A stretch of 64,000 nt of DNA from assembly GCA_002221725.1 (NCBI GenBank), contig NJFT01000224.1, positions 1-64,000 of the forward strand, read 5' to 3'. This stretch comes from Scedosporium boydii. Taxonomy: Eukaryota > Ascomycota > Sordariomycetes > Microascales > Microascaceae. The notes below the pieces were generated by a model that was given only the letters and a program-made list of their open reading frames with translations, was not told the origin of the DNA and did no database searches. The position numbers and the translations under genes are program-made. Shown here one piece after another: positions 59,095 through 64,000 of this stretch (the first letter of the stretch is position 1; each line of letters opens with the position of its first letter).

Positions 59095-59883
59095 CTACGG
59101 CCTATCCCCCTCGACAATAACCGACTGATAATCCCCATAACACATCGCAAACGATCCCCCCCTATTCACCCCCGTCCTCCTCGACTCCTCAAACTTGGTC
59201 ACATTCCAATACGCCTGCTTCAGCCCGGGATACCGCGGGACATCCAGCCACTCGACGCCCTGGCCCGTTACGAGGCCCCCATCCGCCAAGCCGTCACTGG
59301 GATTCCCCGTCGGCGACCACAGAATGAGGCCGTAGGCTCCGGACCAGGCCCACGAGGTCTCGCCGCCTGTGAGGGTGGTGTTGTCCGGGGTGAAGGAGAT
59401 GGGGCGGACGGCGGAGGGGGAGGCGTCGATGTAGAGCTTGTCTTTGAATTTGGTGTAGACGCTTCTTTGATTTGTTTTTTTTATGAGGTGGATGCTGCCG
59501 TCGTCGGTCCAGAGGACTGTTTTTTTGAAAGGATCTAGGGTCAGGAAATGTCTACTTGGGAGTTGGTGGGTTAGGGAAACGAACTCTCTAGATTCCAGGT
59601 CTTTTTGGCGGGAAAGTCGCCGAGGTCGGATATACAGCTGCCGACGTTTGTCTCCCGGCAGTAGATTCCGCCTAGTTTGTGAGAAAAAGAAAGGTCAATG
59701 TCAGCGTGAAATGGGATCTACGGCTGATCATAGGTATGTCAAGGGAAAGTTAGAGGATATCTGGTACACACCATCGGCATAGGTCATTGACTGGCATAAA
59801 CCCACTGTCCCCTTCCCGCCAGCAACGGCAGCGCCAGCGCCAACGAGGGCAACAGAAGCCAAAGTCGTTGGAGTAGGTTTCAT
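59095..59883 (-). CDS. Small secreted protein, unknown family
   Basis: Three exons, 59883-59772, 59671-59585 and 59534-59095 (all phase 1), give 212 residues. An N-terminal signal peptide (MKPTPTTLASVALVGAGAAV, cleavage near residue 21-22) is followed by a mature domain with Cys30, Cys42 and Cys50 and one Cys near the C-terminus (AMCYGDYQSV), suggesting two disulfides. The body contains WTDDGSIHLI, the segment GGETSWAWSGAYGLILWS and VEWLDVPRYPGLKQAYWNV, a beta-rich, aromatic pattern. Introns 1 and 2 have GTGTGT and GTTCGT donors, less usual than others in the window, but both restore the frame. Starts at ATG 59883; a further in-frame ATG lies upstream (59925), but the hydrophobic core fits a signal peptide best from 59883. 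No family recognised; effector or cell-wall role possible. Confidence 0.75.
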
Positions 59884-62400
59884 AATGACTGTGGGAACAG
59901 CAGCGGCCACTAGTGGGATCTGCATATTGAGAAGAGATCTTCTTTTCGGACCGGGAATGGCTGGGAGAATCCGGCTATTTAAATATCAAAAGGGTGAGGG
60001 TTTAATCTTGTCTCTTGCCACCAAAAAGCCGCGGTTCACTCCAAGCTACTACTCGATCGGCGAGTGTTAGATCAAGTCTCTTCGTCCTTTGGGGTCCGCA
60101 ACGTCACACGCACAAGATGGAATCCTCCGGATCGGAGATAGATGATGGCGGGAGGCACGTTAAATGGAAAGGATAGAGTGTTCGCGCCAATGAGGTTCGC
60201 TCGACGGACTGTGATGGGAAAGAGAGGAGATTGAATGGAACCAGAATGTTTCAACAGTCTTCCTCTCGCCCCCACGTTCCGATCGACAGCGCAGGTGTTT
60301 CGTTCACTTGAGCAATAGGATAGGCGGAGTACTTTCTTTTTTTTTTCCCTCTTGATTTTAAATGTGACCCTTGAAGGCGAGAAATGAATTGGGGTAACCA
60401 AGGGAGGAGAAGTTGGATGGGGGCGAAGGATCAAGCTTCAACCGATTCTACTGGAACAGAGAATTGGAAATCAATTTCTCCGAGTGTAGACAGTATTAAA
60501 GAGGCGTTGGACGGGCATAACCGAGTCTGGATTCCTGATGCGCGTTGCGGGTGGAAGGATGGTGGGTAATATACAATATAGCAAGCGAGGCTCATGACCG
60601 GACGGCAACAGATTGCGTACGGGGAGAAAAGCGTGTGGATGGTTGGTACCATCCAAATGCCAGGCCAAAAAGGAGATCCACCAGTGAGATGTTTGATTAA
60701 AATCCTGGGGAACTTTGCGCACTGCAGCAGCAGTGAGGCGGGAGTCTGCAGATGGGGAGGACGCCGAGGCAAGAGTCTGCATTGGTGGTGTCAAAGTTGG
60801 AGATGAGTGTATTCCACATTCCATCTCTCCCTTCCCACGGATGAGATCGAGACGAGATCAAGAGGAACCAGGAAGACTCGCCCTCCCCATGCGCGTCCAC
60901 GCTGCTCCCCCCTCTCTCACTCTCCTCCATCTCCAAACACAGCAGCTGACGTTGCCTCCTGCGAGCTGAAGTTGGGTCGAACCAATCTGCGATGCTGCCC
61001 TGAGTAAGCACCACATAATGATTAGAAATGGGCACCTTGAAGAAAATAGTAGATCTGATATTGTTTGTATTGCTTTTCGGTGTTGACCTCAACTCATGGG
61101 TTGGTTGACCAGAGCATTCACAACTTGGCAGAGTGATCATATACCAACTTCCACTCATCTCGTTTCGTCTCATCCACCAAAAGTTCGCCAGCAAATCTGG
61201 TCCGTCGATATTGTTTCTAGTGTCTCTCCATCTCTTCCCCGGAAACTGGCCAATGCCGCACCCAGCACACGAAGGGGATTTATTACTTACCAATTGATGT
61301 ATCTTGATGGGCGGGGGGCAACACACTCGATGATTGAATGAGACGTCTTGCGGCCACCTTGCGTACTTGTCTTGGCCGTGATGTGAATACGGTCGGTCGC
61401 TGCAACGCCGATCGCGAACCAGACTGGGAGGGACACTTGAATTTCATCATTCTTACTCCGCCACCACGGGATCATACCCAAGCCTCGTCATCGCCGTCGC
61501 AGGCTGGGGGAGAGTCCAAAGATAATCGATCATCTCATTGCGCGGAGGGAGGGAATGGAGGAGGAATTGAGGGCGCGTTAAGCCAACTTCCTAAATAGGA
61601 AACCAGCTAAGAATCGTCGGACCTGGTCGAACAGACACGCCGAGAACGAGGACGAGGACATCGGGGCTCCTTGGCCTCCTCGGGCTCCACTACAATTGCG
61701 ATGGACCCACGCCGTCATGAAGATTCGGCATCGTCTACCTCAAATTTGTACGTGGGCTGGGCCCGGTACTAGATCTTCTCCAAGTATTAGTAGACAGAAA
61801 AATCGATGGAGTTTTGGAGGCTTCCAATCACAATATTAGAAAAGCTAGATATGGGAAAGCATCAAAGCCCACGGCATCATTGTGAAAACCCTTCTAGCCG
61901 AGTATCGATTCTGCCCAGTATCGACTTCGTGGGCATGTCCGGTGAATACAGCACCAGCGCCACCAGCACCAGCACATCGAGATTGATATTGCGAGGACTT
62001 GTACCTCGGTACTGTACAACTGTACATGCAAAGTAGATCCTCTCTATTGTCTTGAGATTGCTCGAGATTGCTCATGTAATCAGGCTCTCGAGGCCAGCAC
62101 CGACAAACTTGGGGAGCTTTGGTTCGAATCCGGGGGCGTGCCCTTGTTTTTTTCAATCCTCCCCTCTCTTCTGCCCTTGGTTTAAAGACAAGACGTTGAT
62201 CCAACGAAACATCACAGGATTTCACTTTTACATGCCCACCCTCAGACTGTGAGCATGCCTTAAAGAAGAGAAAGTACCTCCGAGACCAAGAGCGAAATCG
62301 CTACAACCAACCGCCCCCCGAGTCCCTTACCACCACCACCACCATCCGTCCATCTCCCAGCACCGTCATCACCATCTATCACCCACCCCCCATCACAAAC
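59884..62400. other. 2.5 kb intergenic region
   Basis: No convincing gene. A minus-strand frame at 60697-61326 (209 codons) has no recognisable sequence. An isolated perfect B-box-like GGTTCGAATCC (62121-62131) followed by a T7 run (62147-62153) is present without the rest of a tRNA. Confidence 0.5.
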
Positions 62401-63099
62401 TCAGCTCTTCTTCCTCGCAACAACCCACCAAAACTTCACATCAACCCCCTCCTCCTCCAACCCCTCCTTCAAAACATCAAACCCCACCTCCCCTACAACC
62501 CCCTTCGTCCCCTCCGCCCCCCACCCACTCCAATACATCCACCCATCCTTCTCCCCTAACCACTGCTCAATCACCGCCCCCTCCATCTCCCCCTCCGAGA
62601 AATTCCCCATCAACACCCCTCCCTCCCGTAACCACCCCCTCACTCGCGCAAGCATAATGCTCTGCTCCTCCCTCGGCAGGTGGATGAAGCTGTACAGCGC
62701 CACCACGCCGTCCAAACTGCCCGCTTCGAAGTCGAGCGTCGAGGGGTCAGCCATGTCGCCCGGGATGAACTCGACAGAAGAACCGGTGCCTAGGGTCCAC
62801 GATGCGGCGTTGGTGCGCGCGAGGGCGAGTTGGCCTGTTGAGATGTCGTTGGCGATGACGTGGGTGTTGGGTCGTGAGGCGAGGGTTCGCGTTGCGGGTT
62901 CGCCTGCGCCGCACCCTAGTTCGAGGATGCGCTGCGGAGTGTTGGGGGAGGAGTCGAGGGAGAGGAGAAATGCTTCGAGGTAGCGCTGGCGGACGTCTGT
63001 GTGTTGTTCTGTCCATTTGTTGTATGTGGGTGCTATGGCGTCGTAGGACGTCTTGATGCGCGCTTTGAGGTCCGGTGGCGGTTGCTGAGGGTTGGTCAT
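62401..63099 (-). CDS. Class I SAM-dependent methyltransferase
   Basis: Intronless, 232 residues. An N-terminal helix with the typical SYDAIAPTYNKW entry segment is followed by motif I, ILELGCGAGEPATRTLA (SAM binding, about residues 57-73). Motif II acidic residue lies in HVIANDIS. A post-II region VEFIPGDMADPSTL and the motif IV-like SLDGVVALYSFIHLPREEQ follow, then GWLREGGVLMGNFSEGE. The closest layout is the small-molecule Methyltransf_11/25 type; the substrate cannot be deduced. There is no biosynthetic core gene nearby in the window, so membership in a cluster is not indicated. Start ATG 63099 is the first in frame. Confidence 0.9.
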   Translation of the reverse strand: MTNPQQPPPDLKARIKTSYDAIAPTYNKWTEQHTDVRQRYLEAFLLSLDSSPNTPQRILELGCGAGEPATRTLASRPNTHVIANDISTGQLALARTNAASWTLGTGSSVEFIPGDMADPSTLDFEAGSLDGVVALYSFIHLPREEQSIMLARVRGWLREGGVLMGNFSEGEMEGAVIEQWLGEKDGWMYWSGWGAEGTKGVVGEVGFDVLKEGLEEEGVDVKFWWVVARKKS

Positions 63100-64000
63100 T
63101 TTGGAGAGGGTTCAAGAGGAGTTGTTAGGAATATGGGCGTGGGTTGGTTGTCGTCTTCTCTTTTTCGTTGCTTTGTGAAATGATGTTTTGGAGGTCTGAG
63201 GATCTGAGGAGGGGCGCGGGAATCCGCTTTGGCTCGTAGACTTTTATTTCCCCTCGTTTCTTGTCATCTTTAGCTTCAAGTTCCGTCCTTCCCGATTCGG
63301 CGTTCCAGGTTCCAAACTCTCCAGGTTCGTCCTTGAAAACACAATGGCCTGTCCCAAAGTCGGGGTAATATTCCGCACAACGTTGCTCCGCTTCTTAGTC
63401 GCCTCACAAGAGCCTAACACTAATTGATATGGCTCAGATTTCGGAACTGAACGTTTGATCAAGACTCTCGCCTCTCGGTAAATCCCATCGACATCCCCCA
63501 AGCAGCAGATATGATACAGGCAGCAGGTACTATTGCTGATCAGATCTGGATTCTCGTGAGGGAGATATTGATGATTATCGAGTGTCGGCTCAGTTGGGAG
63601 AGCCTCTGACAGAGACAGACGATAAGCTTTAGTTCAGTTCAGTCCACCTGAAGCTCAGTCGGTCCAATCCCGACTCCCGGCGCTTTTTGGTCAATTTCTA
63701 AAATGGAGTTATTTTATTTTCTACTTTCTATCTTTTGGGGGGTTGTTCATCCAATTTCCCATTTCTGCAGAGGTTCGCCGTCTGCCAACGAAGCGGGAGT
63801 TCTTGGCGAGGATCTCAATCGCCGCTCGCCCCATGCGAACATCGCAACCCAGCGCTTGGTAACACAAAAAGGAATTATTTTGGATTCGGTTAGGGTTTGG
63901 CTGTAAAGCGGAAATAAGACACCTCTCAACCACAAGACCGGGCAGACCAGTGTCCTCGCTCAGGAATCGGATTACTCTTGCTCCTTGCCCAGGGTGGGTG
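63100..64000. other. Right-edge region, nothing recognised
   Basis: Upstream region of the methyltransferase gene and flanking DNA to the window edge. Short frames only; a gene extending beyond the edge cannot be excluded. Confidence 0.45.

Noticed and set aside
60697..61326. 209-codon minus-strand frame
   Set aside because: No recognisable motif, no conserved-looking composition and no supporting splice or promoter signals; overlapped by several equally long frames.
1..64000. CRISPR arrays, bacterial operons, ribosome binding sites, riboswitches
   Set aside because: The window is fungal nuclear DNA; no array-like spaced repeats were seen.

Overview
The window is nuclear DNA of a filamentous ascomycete (Pezizomycotina). 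Genes are widely spaced and mostly monocistronic, on both strands. Introns are short (about 50-120 bp) with GT...AG ends and CTAAC/CTAAT-like branch sites. There is an intron-containing tRNA-Val, and the protein types are typically fungal: a NACHT/STAND protein with a helical N-terminal domain, a DUF3433 membrane protein, a fungal rhodopsin-domain membrane protein, ACH1, holocytochrome-c synthase and small secreted cysteine-containing proteins. Class or genus cannot be fixed from sequence alone.

Layout. 0-9 kb: tRNA-Val; a seven-or-more-exon gene of unknown function on the minus strand; an empty 2.6 kb stretch; a MUP1-type amino-acid permease. 9-14.4 kb: a NACHT STAND protein (minus) with a fresh 18-residue tandem repeat, divergent from a mitochondrial-carrier-like protein. 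16-24 kb: a ZIP metal transporter, a coiled-coil Ser-rich protein, a tail-anchored-looking unknown protein, and a gene made of a 360-bp internal duplication broken by an in-frame TGA. 24.7-29.6 kb: cytochrome c heme lyase, a small single-pass membrane protein, and a Ser/Thr-rich unknown protein. 29.6-44.3 kb: a very gene-poor block with only three supported genes (a secreted HEYGH metallopeptidase-like DUF6055 protein, a small Cys-rich protein, a small secreted protein). 44.3-49.6 kb: a rhodopsin-domain membrane protein, an omega-type glutathione transferase, and ACH1. 52-59.9 kb: a 1310-residue DUF3433 membrane protein, a 532-residue unknown protein with an intron-rich leader, and a second small secreted protein. 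62.4-63.1 kb: a class I methyltransferase.

The genes do not form an obvious biosynthetic cluster or operon-like pathway. Housekeeping functions (tRNA, heme lyase, ACH1, metal and amino-acid transport) are interleaved with accessory features: a self/non-self-type STAND receptor, secreted proteins in long empty intergenic DNA, a broken tandem-duplicated gene, and a recurring 11-bp GTAC-type palindrome found only between genes. Exon structures were derived by hand from splice signals and reading-frame continuity. Family assignments rest on recognised motifs, not on database searches.
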